Assembly: GCF_029227915.1 (NCBI RefSeq)
Contig: NC_079881.1
Span: 15,043,501-15,107,500, forward strand
Origin: Hydractinia symbiolongicarpus
Lineage: Eukaryota; Cnidaria; Hydrozoa; Anthoathecata; Hydractiniidae
Length of the DNA stretch: 64,000 nucleotides
Direction: 5' to 3'
Shown here: one piece after another, positions 32,841-46,630 of the stretch
Position numbering within the stretch: position 1 is the first letter of the stretch
How the letters are laid out: each line of letters opens with the position of its first letter
Made by a program: the position numbers and the translations under genes
Notes under the pieces: model-generated
Database searches by the model: none
What the model was told of the DNA's origin: nothing
Seen by the model: only the letters and a program-made list of their open reading frames with translations

Positions 32841-32865
32841 GGAGACTGTCCGTAAGTTGCCCGAG
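32841..32865 (-). repeat. Right terminal inverted repeat (25 bp)
   Basis: Reads GGAGACTGTC...GTTGCCCGAG on the plus strand, the perfect reverse complement of 25509-25533. Satellite sequence resumes immediately after it. Confidence 0.97.
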
Positions 32866-32867
32866 TT
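32866..32867. other. Probable 2-bp target-site duplication (TT), right
   Basis: Second TT, directly after the right TIR and before gaaattgaaatg. See the left copy at 25507-25508 for the empty-site argument. Confidence 0.7.
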
Positions 32868-33581
32868 GAAATTGAAATGAATAGGCCGATGACCTCCTGT
32901 CTGTACTCGTGGAACTCCCTGACTTAAGTGTAGTCACCATATTAGGCCATAAGAGGCCGTATTACACGGTTTAAAGGTCTGTCCGCGTAATTATGAACGT
33001 TCTCAGAGTCTCAAGAAAACGACTTAATACATCGTAGTCCATTGAGATTGGAGGGAACAGCCGAATGGAACTTGTCAGAGTTCGTGGAATCACGTGATTT
33101 ACGTGTGGACTCCATATTAGGCCGTAAAAGGCCATGTTACAGGCTTTAAATGACTGTGCACTTAGTTAGCAGCGTTCATAGAGCCTGGCGCACAGGAAAA
33201 CGACTTAGAATATCGTAGTCCATTGGGATTAAAAGGAACAGACCAATGGGAACTTGTCTGTTTTCGTGGAATCACTTTATTTACGTTTAGACTCCATTTT
33301 AGGCCGTAAAAGGCTATATTACAGGCTTTAAAGGTCTGTGGAAGAAGTTAGCAGCGTTCTTGCAGCCTGGCGCTCAAGAAAACGAATTAATACATCGTAG
33401 TTCATTGAAATTAAAAGGAATAGGCCGATGACGTTCTGTTTGTGCTCGTGGAACTCCCTGACGTAAGTGTAGTCTCCTTATTAGGCCGTAAAAGGCCGTA
33501 TTACAGGGTTTAAAGGTCTGTCCACGTAATTAAGAACGTTCTCAGAGCCTGGCGCTCAAGAAAACGACTTATTATATCGTA

Positions 33582-34854
33582 GTGCATTGAGATTGAAAGG
33601 AATAGACCGATGGCAACTTGTGCGGGCTCTTGGAATCACGTGACTTACGTGTAGGCTTCAAATTAGGACGTAAAAAGCCATATTACAGGCTTTAAAGACC
33701 TGTGCACGTAGTTAGGAACGTTCTCAGAGCCTGGCGTTCAAGAAAACGACTTAATACATCGTAGACCATTGAGATTAAAAGGAATAGAACGATGTCAACT
33801 TGTCCGGGCTCGCGGAATCACTTTATTTACGTTTTGACTCCATATTAGGCCGTAAAAGGCCATATTACAGTCTTTAAAAGCCTATGGAAGAAGTTAGCAG
33901 CGTTCTTGCAGCCTGGCGCTGAAGAAAACGAATTAATACATCGTAGTTCATTGAAATTGAAATGAATAGGCCGATGACCTCCTGTCTGTACTCGTGGAAC
34001 TCCCTGACTTAAGTGTAGTCACCATATTAGGCCATAAGAGGCCGTATTACACGGTTTAAAGGTCTGTCCGCGTAATTATGAACGTTCTCAGAGTCTGGCG
34101 CTCAAGAAAACGACTTATTATATCGTAGTCCATCGAGATTGAAAGTAATAGACCGATGGCAAGTTGGCTGGGCTCGCGGAATCACGTGATTTACGTGTAG
34201 ACTCCAAATTAGGCCGTAAAAGGCCATATTACAGGCTTTAAAGGGTTGTGCATGTAGTTAGCAGAGTTCTCAGATCCTGGCGCTCAAGAAAACGACTTAA
34301 GACATCGTAGTCCATTGAGATTAAAAGAAATGGACAGATGGCAACTTCTCTGTCCTTGTTGAAACACGTGTTCACGTGTAGTCTCAAAATTAGGCTGTAA
34401 AAAGACCTATTATGCGTTTCAAAGGACTGTGTACGTAGTTAGCAGCGCTCATAGAGCCTGGCGTTCAAGAAAACGACTTAAGACATCGTAGTCCATTGTG
34501 ATTAAAAGTAATAGACCGATGTCAACTTGTGCGGGCTCTTGGAATCACGTGACTTACGTGTAGGCTCCAAATTAAGACGTAAAAAGCCATATTACAGGCT
34601 TTAAAGACCTGTGCACGTAGTTAGGAACGTTCTCAGAGCCTGGCGTTCAAGAAAACGACTTAATACATCGTAGACCATTGAGATTGAAAGGAATAGACCG
34701 ATGGCAACTTGTCCGGGCTCGCGGAATCACTTTATTTACGTTTAGACTCCATATTAGGCCGTAAGAGGCCATATTACAGTCTTTAAAAGCCTATGGATGA
34801 AGTTAGCAGCGTTCTTGCAGTCTGACGTTCAAGAAAACGACTCATTACATCGTA
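33582..34854 (+). repeat. 7-monomer HOR, copy 1 (about 1272 bp)
   Basis: Begins with the variant gtgcattgagattgaaagg and is followed directly by a second copy at 34855. Offsets measured are 1273 (start) and 1272 (tcattgaaattg at 33949 and 35221 region). One base is missing in the second copy (cttcaaattagacg versus aggacg). Contains an uninterrupted version of the transposon target site. Confidence 0.87.
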
Positions 34855-36127
34855 GTGCATTGAGATTGAAAGGAATAGACCGATGGCAACTTGTGCGGGC
34901 TCTTGGAATCACGTGACTTACGTGTAGGCTTCAAATTAGACGTAAAAAGCCATATTACAGGCTTTAAAGACCTGTGCACGTAGTTAGGAACGTTCTCAGA
35001 GCCTGGCGTTCAAGAAAACGACTTAATACATCGTAGACCATTGAGATTAAAAGGAATAGAACGATGTCAACTTGTCCGGGCTCGCGGAATCACTTTATTT
35101 ACGTTTTGACTCCATATTAGGCCGTAAAAGGCCATATTACAGTCTTTAACAGCCTATGGAAGAAGTTAGCAGCGTTCTTGCAGCCTGGCGCTGAAGAAAA
35201 CGAATTAATACATCGTAGTTCATTGAAATTGAAATGAATAGGCCGATGACCTCCTGTCTGTACTCGTGGAACTCCCTGACTTAAGTGTAGTCACCATATT
35301 AGGCCATAAGAGGCCGTATTACACGGTTTAAAGGTCTGTCCGCGTAATTATGAACGTTCTAAGAGTCTGGCGCTCAAGAAAACGACTTATTATATCGTAG
35401 TCCATCGAGATTGAAAGTAATAGACCGATGGCAAGTTGGCTGGGCTCGCGGAATGACGTGATTTACGTGTAGACTCCAAATTAGGCCGTAAAAGGCCATA
35501 TTACAGGCTTTAAAGGGTTGTGCATGTAGTTAGCAGAGTTCTCAGATCCTGGCGCTCAAGAAAACGACTTAAGACATCGTAGTCCATTGAGATTAAAAGA
35601 AATGGACAGATGGCAACTTCTCTGTCCTTGTTGAAACACGTGTTCACGTGTAGTCTCAAAATTAGGCTGTAAAAACACCTATTATGCGTTTCAAAGGACT
35701 GTGTACGTAGTTAGCAGCGCTCATAGAGCCTGGCGTTCAAGAAAACGACTTAAGACATCGTAGTCCATTGTGATTAAAAGTAATAGACCGATGTCAACTT
35801 GTGCGGGCTCTTGGAATCACGTGACTTACGTGTAGGCTCCAAATTAAGACGTAAAAAGCCATATTACAGGCTTTAAAGACCTGTGCACGTAGTTAGGAAC
35901 GTTCTCAGAGCCTGGCGTTCAAGAAAACGACTTAATACATCGTAGACCATTGAGATTGAAAGGAATAGACCGATGGCAACTTGTCCGGGCTCGCAGAATC
36001 ACTTTATTTAAGTTTAGACTCCATATTAGGCCGTAAAAGGCCATATTACAGTCTTTAAAAGCCTATGGATGAAGTTAGCAGCGTTCTTGCAGTCTGACGT
36101 TCAAGAAAACGACTCATTACATCGTAG
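34855..36127 (+). repeat. 7-monomer HOR, copy 2
   Basis: Direct tandem copy of 33582-34854 with only scattered base changes seen. It ends where the next unit changes to gaataggccaacggcctt. It also carries an empty transposon target site, near 35221. Confidence 0.87.
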
Positions 36128-39100
36128 TCCATTGAGATTGAAAGGAATAGGCCAACGGCCTTCTACCTGTGCTCGTGGAACTCCCTGACTTAAGTGTAGT
36201 CTCCTTATTAGACCATAAGAGGCCGTATTACACGCTTTAAAGGTCTGTCCACGTAATTAGGAACGTTCTCGGAGCCTGGCGCTCAAGAAAGCGACTTAAT
36301 ACATCGTAGTCCATTGAGATTGGAGGAAACAGCCGAATGGAACTTGTCAGAGTTCGTGGAATTACGTGATTTACCTGGAGATTCCATATTAGGCCGTAAA
36401 AGGCCATATTACAGGCTTTAAAGGACTGTGCACGTAGTTAGCAGCGTTCATAGAGCCTGGCGCACAGGAAAACGACTTAGTATATCGTAGTCCATTGAGA
36501 TTGAAAGGAACAGACCAATGGGAACTTGTCTGTGCTCGTGGAATCACTTTATTTACGTATAGACTCCATGTTAGGCCGTAAAAGGCCATATTACAGGCTT
36601 TAAAGGCCTGTGGAAAAAGTTAGCAGCGTTCTTGCAGCCTGGCGCTCAAGAAAACGAATTAATACATCGTAGTTCATTGAAATTGAAAGGAATAGGCCGA
36701 TGACCTCCTGTCTGTGCTCGTGGAACTCCCTGACTTAAGTGCAGTCTTCTTATTAGGCAATAAGAGGCTGTATTACACGGTTTAAAGGTCTGTCCGCGTA
36801 ATTATGAACGTTCTCAGAGTCTCAAGAAAACGACTTAATACATCGTAGTCCATTGAGATTGAAAGAAATGGACAGATGGCAACTTCTCTGTCCTTGTTGA
36901 AACACGTGGTTCACGTGTAGTCTCCATAATAGGCTGTCAAAGGACCTATTATGCGTTTCAAAGGACTGTGTACGTAGTTAGCAGCGTTCATAGAGCCTGG
37001 CGTTCAAGAAAACGACTTAAGACATCGTAGTCCATTGAGATTAAAAGGAATAGACCGATGGCAACTTGTGCGGGCTCTTGCAATCACGTGATTTACGTGT
37101 AGGCTCCAAATTAAGACGTAAAAGGCCATATTACAGGCTTTAAAGGACTGTGCACGTAGTTAGCAGCGTTCATAGAGCCTGGCGCACAGGAAAACGACTT
37201 AGTATATCGTAGTCCATTGAGATTGAAAGGAACAGACCAATGGGAACTTGTCTGTGCTCGTGGAATCACTTTATTTACGTATAGACTCCATGTTAGGCCG
37301 TAAAAGGCCATATAACAGGATTTAAAGACCTGTGCACGTAGGAACGTTCTCATAGCCTGGCGCTCAAGAAAACGACTTAATACATCGTAGTCCATTGAAA
37401 TTGAAAGGAATAGGCCGATGACCTCCTGTCTGTGCTCGTGGAACTCCCTGACTTAAGTGCAGTCTTCTTATTAGGCAATAAGAGGCTGTATTACACGGTT
37501 TAAAGGTCTGTCCGCGTAATTATGAACGTTCTCAGAGTCTCAAGAAAACGACTTAATACATCGTAGTCCATTGAGATTGGAGGGAACAGCCGAATGGAAC
37601 TTGTCAGAGTTCGTGGAATCACGTGATTTACGTGTGGACTCCATATTAGGCCGTAAAAGGCCATATTACAGGCTTTAAATGACTGTGCACTTAGTTAGCA
37701 GCGTTCATAGACCCTGGCGCACAGGAAAACGACTTAGAATATCGTAGTCCATTGAGATTAAAAGGAACAGACCAATGGGAACTTGTCTGTGCTCGTGGAA
37801 TCACTTCATTTACGTTTAGACTCCATGTTAGGCCGTAAAAGGCCATATTACAGGCTTTAAAGGTCTGTGGAAGAAGTTAGCAGCGTTCTTGCAGCCTGGC
37901 GCTCAAGAAAACGAATTAATACATCGTAGTTCATTGAAATTAAAAGGAATAGGCCGATGACCTCCTGTCTGTGCTCGTGGAACTCCCTGACGTAAGTGTA
38001 GTCTCCTTATTAGGCCGTAAAAGGCCGTATTACACGGTTTAAAGGTCTGTCCACGTAATTAAGAACGTTCTCAGAGCCTGGCGCTCAAGAAAACGACTTA
38101 TTATATCGTAGTGCATTGAGATTGAAAGGAATAGACCGATGGCAACTTGTGCGGGCTCTTGGAATCACGTGACTTACGTGTAGGCTCCAAATTAGGACGT
38201 AAAATGCCATATTACAGGCTTTAAAGACCTGTGCACGTAGGAACGTTCTCATAGCCTGGCGCTCAAGAAAACGACTTAATACATCGTAGTCCATTGAGAC
38301 TAAAGGGAGCAGCTGAATGGAACTTGTCGGAGTTCGTAGAATCGCGTGATTTACGTGTGGACTCCATATTAGGCCGTAAAAGGCCATATTACAGGCTTTA
38401 AATGACTGTGCACGTAGTTAGCATCGTTCTTAGAGCCTGGAGTTCAAGAAAACAATTTAATACATCGTAGTCCATTGAGACTAAAGGGAGCAGCTGAATG
38501 GAACTTGTCGGAGTTCGTAGAATCGCGTGATTTACGTGTGGACTCCATATTAGGCCGTAAAAGGCCATATTACAGGCTTTAAATGACTGTGCACGTAGTT
38601 AGCAGCGTTCTTAGAGCCTGGAGTTCAAGAAAACAACTTAATACATCGTAGACCATTGAGATTGAAATGCATAGGCCGATGACCTACTGTCTGTACTCGT
38701 GGAACTCCCTGACTTAAGTGTAGTCACCTTATTAGGCCATAAGAGGCCGTATTATACGGTTTAAAGGCCTGTCCACGTAATTAAGAACGTTCTCATAGCC
38801 AGGCGCTCAAGAAAATGGCTTATTATATCGTAGTCCATTGAGATTGAAAGGAATAGACCGATGGCAACTTCTTTGGGCTCGTGGAATCACGTGATTTACG
38901 TGTAGACTACATATTAGGCCGAAAAAGGCCATATTACAGGATTTAAAGGCCTGTGCACGTAGTTAGTAGCGCTCTCAGATCCTGGCGCACAGGAAAACGA
39001 CTTAATATATCGTAGTCCATTGAGATTAAAAGGATTAGACAGATGGCAACTTCTCTGTCCTTGTGGAAACACGTGGTTCACGTGTAGTCTCCAAATTAGG

Positions 39101-40200
39101 CCGTAAAAGGACCTATTACAGGATTTAAAGGCCTGTGGAAGAAGTTAGCAGCCTTCTTGCAGCCTGGCGCTCAAGAAAACGGTTAATACATCGTAGTCCA
39201 TTGAGATTAAAGAGAGCAGCTGAATGGAACTTGTCGGAGTTCGTAGAATCGCGTGATTTACGTGTGGACTCCATATTAGGCCGTAAAAGGCCATATTACA
39301 GGCTTTAAATGACTGTGCACTTAGTTAGCAGCGTTCATAGAGCCTGGCGCACAGGAAAACGACTTAGAATATCGTAGTCCATTGAGATTAAAAGGAACAG
39401 ACCAATGGGAACTTGTCTGTGCTCGTGGAATCACTTTATTTACGTTTAGACTCCATGTTAGGCCGTAAAAGCCTATATTACAGGCTTTAAAGGTCTGTGG
39501 AAGAAGTTAGCAGCGTTCTTGCAGCCTGGCGCTCAAGAAAACGAATTAATACATCGTAGTTCATTGAAATTAAAAGGAATAGGCCGATGACGTCCTGTCT
39601 GTGCTCGTGGAACTCCCTGACGTAAGTGTAGTCTCCTTATTAGGCCGTAAAAGGCCGTATTACAGGGTTTAAAGGTCTGTTCACGCAATTAAGAACGTTC
39701 TCAGAGTCTGGCGCTCAAGAAAACGACTTATTATATCGTAGTGCATTGAGATTGAAAGGAATAGACCGATGGCAACTTGTGCGGGCTCTTGGAATCACGT
39801 GACTTACGTGTAGGCTCCAAATTAGGACGTAAAAAGCCATATTACAGGCTTTAAAGACCTGTGCACGTAGTTAGGAACGTTCTCAGAGTCTGGCGCTCAA
39901 GAAAACGAATTAATACATCGTAGACCATTGAGATTGGAAGGAATAGACCGATGTCAACTTGTCCGGGCTCGCGGAATCACTTTTTTTACGTTTAGACTCC
40001 ATATTATGCCGTAAAAGGCCATATTACAGTCTTCAAAAGCCTATGGAAGAAGTTAGCAGCATTCTTGCAGCCTGGCGCTCAAGAAAACGAATTAATTCAT
40101 CGTAGTTCATTGAAATTGAAATGAATAGGCCGATGACCTCCTGTCTGTACTCGTGGATCTCCCTGACTTAAGTGTAGTCACCTTATTAGGCCATAAGAGG
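36128..40200 (+). repeat. Mixed satellite with 4-monomer and 1-monomer duplications
   Basis: A stretch of about 170 bp at 36419 recurs at 37141 (offset 722, about four monomers). Adjacent units at 38291 and 38472 share the rare start ccattgagactaaagggagc (offset 181). A third related unit begins at about 39197. Two monomers lack four bases (gcacgtaggaacg instead of gcacgtagttaggaacg), at about 37335 and 38235. No gene seen. Confidence 0.7.
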
Positions 40201-42375
40201 CCGTATTACACGGTTTAAAGGTCTGTTCGCGTAATTATGAACGTTCTCAGAGTCTGGCGCTCAAGAAAACGACTTATTATATCGTAGTCCATCGAGATTG
40301 AAAGTAATAGACCGATGGCAAGTTGGCTGGGCTCGCGGAATCACGTGACTTACGTGTAGACTCCAAATTAGGCCGTAAAAGGCCATAATACAGGCTTTAA
40401 AGGGCTGTGCACGTAGTTAGCAGAGTTCTCAGATCCTGGCGCTCAAGAAAACGACTTAAGACATCGTAGTCCATTGAGATTGAAAGAAATGGACAGATGG
40501 CAACTTCTCTGTCCATGTTGAAACACGTGTTCACGTGTAGTCTCCAAATTAGGCTGTAAAAAGACATATTATGCGTTTCAAAGGACTGTGTACGTAGTTA
40601 GCAGCGTTCATAGAGCCTGGCGTTCAAGAAAACGACTTAAGGCATCGTAGTCCATTAGGATTAAAAGTAATAGACCGATGTCAACTTGTGCGGGCTCTTG
40701 GAATCACGTGACTTACGTGTAGGCTCCAAATTAAGACGTAAAAAGCCATATTACAGGCTTTAAAGACCTGTGCACGTAGTTAGGAACGTTCTCAGAGCCT
40801 GGCGTTCAAGAAAACGACTTAATACATCGTAGTCCATTGAGATTGGAGGAAACAGCCGAATGGAACTTGTCAGAGTTCGTGGAATTACGTGATTTACATG
40901 GAGATTCCATATTAGGCCGTAAAAGGCCATATTACAGGCTTTAAAGGACTGTGCACGTAGTTAGCAGCGTTCATAGCGCCTGGCGCACAGGAAAACGACT
41001 TAGTATATCGTAGTCAATTGAGATTGAAAGGAACAGACCAATGGGAACTTGTCTGTGCTCGTGGAATCACTTTATTTACGTTTAGACTCCATGTTAGGCC
41101 GTAAAAGGCCATATTACAGGCTTTAAAGGCCTGTGGAAGAAGTTAGCAGCGTTCTTGCAGCCTGGCGCTCAAGAAAACGAATTAATACATCGTAGTTCAT
41201 TGAAATTGAAAGGAATAGGCCGATGACCTCCTGTCTGTGCTCGTGGAACTCCCTGACTTAAGTGCAGTCTTCTTATTAGGCCATAAGAGGCTGTATTACA
41301 CGGTTTAAAGGTCTGTCCGCGTAATTATGAACGTTCTCAGAGTCTCAAGAAAACGACTTAATACATCGTAGTCCATTAAGATTGGAGGGAACAGCCGAAT
41401 GGAACTTGTCAGAGTTCGTGGAATCACGTGATTTACGTGTGGACTCTATATTAGGCCGTAAAAGGCCATATTACAGGCTTTAAATGACTGTGCACTTAGT
41501 TAGCAGCGTCCATAGAGCCTGGCGCACAGGAAAACGACTTAGAATATCGTAGTCCATTGAGATTAAAAGGAACAAACCAATGGGAACTTGTCTGTGCTCG
41601 TGGAATCACTTCATTTACGTTTAGACTCCATGTTAGGCCGTAAAAGGCCATAATACAGGCTTTAAAGGTCTGTGGAAGAAGTTAGCAGCGTTCTTGCAGC
41701 CTGGCGCTCAAGAAAACGAATTAAAACATCGTAGTTCATTGAAATTCAAATGAATAGGCCGATGACCTCCTGTCTGTACTCGTGGAACTCCCTGACGTAA
41801 GTGTAGTCTCCTTATTAGGCCGTAAAAGGCCGTATTACACGGTTTAAAGGTCTGTCCACGTAATTAAGAACGTTCTCAGAGCCTGGCGCTCAAGAAAACG
41901 ACTTAAGACATCGTAGTCCATTGAGATTGAAAGAAATGGACAGATGGCAACTTCTCTGTCCTTGTTGAAACACGTGGTTCACGTGTAGTCTCCAAATTAG
42001 GCTGTCAAAGGACCTATTATGCGTTTCAAAGGACTGTGCACGTAGTTAGGAACGTTCTCAGAGCCTGGCGTTCAAGAAAACGACTTAATACATCGTAGAC
42101 CATTGAGATTGAAAGGAATAGACCGATAGCAACTTGTCCGGGCTCGCGGAATAACTTTATTTACGTTTAGACTCCATATTAGGCCGTAAAAGGCCACATT
42201 ACAGTCTTTAAAAGCCTATAGAAGAAGTTAGCAGCGTTCTTGCGGCCTGGCGCTCAAGAAAACGAATTAATACATCATAGTTCATTGAAATTCAAATGAA
42301 TAGGCCGATGACCTCCTGTCTGTACTCGTGGAACTCCCTGACGTAAGTGTAGTCTCCTTATTAGGCCATAAGAGG
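40200..42375 (+). repeat. 12-monomer HOR, copy 1 (2175 bp)
   Basis: Landmarks gtctgttcgcgtaattatg at 40221 and 42396, and ggcatcgtagtccattagg at 40641 and 42816, both give 2175 bp. Only a few substitutions were noticed between copies (for example gcgtcc versus gcgttc near 41507/43682). Boundaries are approximate. Confidence 0.85.
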
Positions 42376-44540
42376 CCGTATTACACGGTTTAAAGGTCTG
42401 TTCGCGTAATTATGAACGTTCTCAGAGTCTGGCGCTCAAGAAAACGACTTATTATATCGTAGTCCATCGAGATTGAAAGTAATAGACCGATGGCAAGTTG
42501 GCTGGGCTCGCGGAATCACGTGACTTACGTGTAGACTCCAAATTAGGCCGTAAAAGGCCATAATACAGGCTTTAAAGGGCTGTGCACGTAGTTAGCAGAG
42601 TTCTCAGATCCTGGCGCTCAAGAAAACGACTTAAGACATCGTAGTCCATTGAGATTGAAAGAAATGGACAGATGGCAACTTCTCTGTCCATGTTGAAACA
42701 CGTGTTCACGTGTAGTCTCCAAATTAGGCTGTAAAAAGACATATTATGCGTTTCAAAGGACTGTGTACGTAGTTAGCAGCGTTCATAGAGCCTGGCGTTC
42801 AAGAAAACGACTTAAGGCATCGTAGTCCATTAGGATTAAAAGTAATAGACCGATGTCAACTTGTGCGGGCTCTTGGAATCACGTGACTTACGTGTAGGCT
42901 CCAAATTAAGACGTAAAAAGCCATATTACAGGCTTTAAAGACCTGTGCACGTAGTTAGGAACGTTCTCAGAGCCTGGCGTTCAAGAAAACGACTTAATAC
43001 ATCGTAGTCCATTGAGATTGGAGGAAACAGCCGAATGGAACTTGTCAGAGTTCGTGGAATTACGTGATTTACATGGAGATTCCATATTAGGCCGTAAAAG
43101 GCCATATTACAGGCTTTAAAGGACTGTGCACGTAGTTAGCAGCGTTCATAGAGCCTGGCGCACAGGAAAACGACTTAGTATATCGTAGTCTATTGAGATT
43201 GAAAGGAACAGACCAATGGGAACTTGTCTGTGCTCGTGGAATCACTTTATTTACGTTTAGACTCCATGTTAGGCCGTAAAAGGCCATATTACAGGCTTTA
43301 AAGGCCTGTGGAAGAAGTTAGCAGCGTTCTTGCAGCCTGGCGCTCAAGAAAACGAATTAATACATCGTAGTTCATTGAAATTGAAAGGAATAGGCCGATG
43401 ACCTCCTGTCTGTGCTCGTGGAACTCCCTGACTTAAGTGCAGTCTTCTTATTAGGCCATAAGAGGCTGTATTACACGGTTTAAAGGTCTGTCCGCGTAAT
43501 TATGAACGTTCTCAGAGTCTCAAGAAAACGACTTAATACATCGTAGTCCATTAAGATTGGAGGGAACAGCCGAATGGAACTTGTCAGAGTTCGTGGAATC
43601 ACGTGATTTACGTGTGGACTCTATATTAGGCCGTAAAAGGCCATATTACAGGCTTTAAATGACTGTGCACTTAGTTAGCAGCGTTCATAGAGCCTGGCGC
43701 ACAGGAAAACGACTTAGAATATCGTAGTCCATTGAGATTAAAAGGAACAAACCAATGGGAACTTGTCTGTGCTCGTGGAATCACTTCATTTACGTTTAGA
43801 CTCCATGTTAGGCCGTAAAAGGCCATAATACAGGCTTTAAAGGTCTGTGGAAGAAGTTAGCAGCGTTCTTGCAGCCAGGCGCTCAAGAAAACGAATTAAA
43901 ACATCGTAGTTCATTGAAATTCAAATGAATAGGCCGATGACCTCCTGTCTGTACTCGTGGAACTCCCTGACGTAAGTGTAGTCTCCTTATTAGGCCGTAA
44001 AAGGCCGTATTACACGGTTTAAAGGTCTGTCCACGTAATTAAGAACGTTCTCAGAGCCTGGCGCTCAAGAAAACGACTTAAGACATCGTAGTCCATTGAG
44101 ATTGAAAGAAATGGACAGATGGCAACTTCTCTGTCCTTGTTGAAACACGTGGTTCACGTGTAGTCTCCAAATTAGGCTGTCAAAGGACCTATTATGCGTT
44201 TCAAAGGACTGTGCACGTAGTTAGGAACGTTCTCAGAGCCTGGCGTTCAAGAAAACGACTTAATACATCGTAGACCATTGAGATTGAAAGGAATAGACCG
44301 ATAGCAACTTGTCCGGGCTCGCGGAATAACTTTATTTACGTTTAGACTCCATATTAGGCCGTAAAAGGCCACATTACAGTCTTTAAAAGCCTATAGAAGA
44401 AGTTAGCAGCGTTCTTGCGGCCTGGCGCTCAAGAAAACGAATTAATACATCATAGTTCATTGAAATTCAAATGAATAGGCCGATGACCTCCTGTCTGTAC
44501 TCGTGGAACTCCCTGACGTAAGTGTAGTCTCCTTATTAGG
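42376..44540 (+). repeat. 12-monomer HOR, copy 2
   Basis: Direct tandem copy of the preceding block. It ends at about 44540, where ggccgtaaaaggccgtatt replaces ggccataagaggccgtatt. Confidence 0.85.
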
Positions 44541-46630
44541 CCGTAAAAGGCCGTATTACACGGTTTAAAGGTCTGTCCACGTAATTAAGAACGTTCTCAG
44601 AGCCTGGCGCTCAAGAAAACGACTTATTATATCGTAGTGCATTGAGATTGAAAGGAATAGACCGATGGCAACTTGTTCGGGCTCTTGGAATCACGTGACT
44701 TACGTGTAGGCTCCAAATTAGGACGTAAAAAGCCATATTACAGGCTTTAAAGACCTGTGCACGTAGTTAGGAACGTTCTCAGAGCCTGGCGTTCAAGAAA
44801 CCGACTTAATACTTCGTAGACCATTGAGATTGAAAGGAATAGACCGATGTCAACTTGTCCGGGCTCGCGGAATCACTTTATTTACGTTTAGACTCCATAT
44901 TAGGCCATAAAAGGCCATATTACAGTCTTTAAAAGCCTATGGAAGAAGTTAGTAGCGTTCTTGCAGCCTGGCGCTGAAGAAAACGAATTAATACATCGTA
45001 GTTCATTGAAATTGAAATGAATAGGCCGATGACCTCCTGTCTGTACTCGTGGAACTCCCTGACTTAAGTGTAGTCACCTTATAAGGCCATAAGAGGCCGT
45101 ATTACACGGTTTAAAGGTCTGTCCGCGTAATTATGAACGTTCTCAGAGTCTGGCGCTCAAGAAAACGACTTATTATATCGTAGTCCATCGAGATTGAAAG
45201 GAACAGACCGATGGCAAGTTGGCTGGGCTCGCGGAATCACGTGATTTACGTGTAGACTCCAAATTAGGCCGTAAAAGGCCATATTACAGGCTTTAAAGGG
45301 CTGTGCACGTAGTTAGCAGCGTTCTCAGATCCTGGCGCTCAAGAAAACGACTTAAGACATCGTAGTCCATTGAGATTGAAAGAAATGGACAGATGGCAAC
45401 TTCTCTGTCCTTGTTGAAACACGTGGTTCACGTGTAGTCTCCAAATTAGGCTGTAAAAAGACCTATTATGCGTTTCAAAGGACTGTGTACGTAGTTAGCA
45501 GCGTTCATAGAGCCTGGCGTTCAAGAAAACGACTTAAGACATCGTAGTCCATTGAGATTAAAAGGAATAGACCGATGTCAACTTGTGCGGGCTCTTGGAA
45601 TCAGGTGACTTACGTGTAGGCTTCCAATTAGGACGTAAAAAGCCATATTACAGGCTTTAGAGGTCTGTGGAAGAAGTTAGCAGCGGTCTTGCAGCCTGGC
45701 GCTCAAGAAAACGAATTAATACATCGTAGTTAATTGAAATTAAAAGGAATAGGCCGATGACCTCCTTTATGTGCTCGTGGAACTCCCTGACGTTAGTGTA
45801 GTCTCCTTATTAGGCCATAAAAGGCCGTATTACACGGTTTAAAGGTCTGTCCACGTAATTAAGAACGTTCTCAGAGCCTGGCGCTCAAGAAAACGACTTA
45901 TTATATCGTAGTGCATTGAGATTGAAAGGAATAGACCGATGGCAACTTCTCTGGGCTCGTGGAATAACTTTATTTACGTTTAGACTCCATATTAGGCCGT
46001 AAAAGGCCACATTACAGTCTTTAAAAGCCTATAGAAGAAGTTAGCAGCGTTCTTGCGGCCTGGCGCTCAAGAAAACGAATTAATACATCATAGTTCATTG
46101 AAATTCAAATGAATAGGCCGATGACCTCCTGTCTGTACTCGTGGAACTCCGTGACTTAAGTGTAGTCACCTTATTAGGCCATAAGAGGCCGTATTACACG
46201 GTTTAAAGGTCTGTCCGCGTAATTATGAACGTTCTCAGAGTCTGGCGCTCAAGAAAACGACTTAATATATCGTAGTCCATCGAGATTGAAAGGAACAGAC
46301 CGATGGCAAGTTGGCTGGGCTCGCGGAATCACGTGATTTACGTGTAGACTCCAAATTAGGCCGTAAAAGGCCATATTACAGGCTTTAAAGGGCTGTGCAC
46401 GTAGTTAGCAGCGTTCTCAGATCCTGGCGCTCAAGAAAACGACTTAAGACATCGTAGTCCATTGAGATTGAAAGAAATGGACAGATGGCAACTTCTCTGT
46501 CCTTGTTGAAACACGTGGTTCACGTGTAGTCTCCAAATTAGGCTGTAAAAAGACCTATTATGCGTTTCAAAGGACTGTGTACGTAGTTAGCAGCGTTCAT
46601 AGAGCCTGGCGTTCAAGAAAACGACTTAAT
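44541..46630 (+). repeat. Satellite with a 6-monomer repeat (about 1092 bp)
   Basis: The segment around 45000-45545 recurs at about 46092-46630: tctggcgctcaagaaaacg at 45149 and 46241, offset 1092. Between them are units of other classes. No other feature. Confidence 0.7.

Larger units (their letters stand above)
25509..32865. mobile_element. DNA transposon with 25-bp TIRs and one 10-exon gene, family unassigned
   Basis: The element interrupts a satellite monomer. Its first and last 25 bp (CTCGGGCAACTTACGGACAG... and its exact reverse complement) are perfect inverted repeats. The flanks share a TT dinucleotide (25507-25508 and 32866-32867). Excising the element with one TT restores cgtagttcattgaaattg, the normal monomer sequence seen intact at about 33942 and 35214. 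Size is 7357 bp; base composition is far more AT-rich than the satellite. It carries one plus-strand gene (26016-31903) with an unbroken spliced reading frame. This is a class II (cut-and-paste) element by structure. A 2-bp TSD with a CTCGGG terminus does not fit the superfamilies I can name with confidence: CACTA/EnSpm-type elements have 2-4 bp TSDs but usually CACTA/G ends. The superfamily is left open. Confidence 0.93.
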
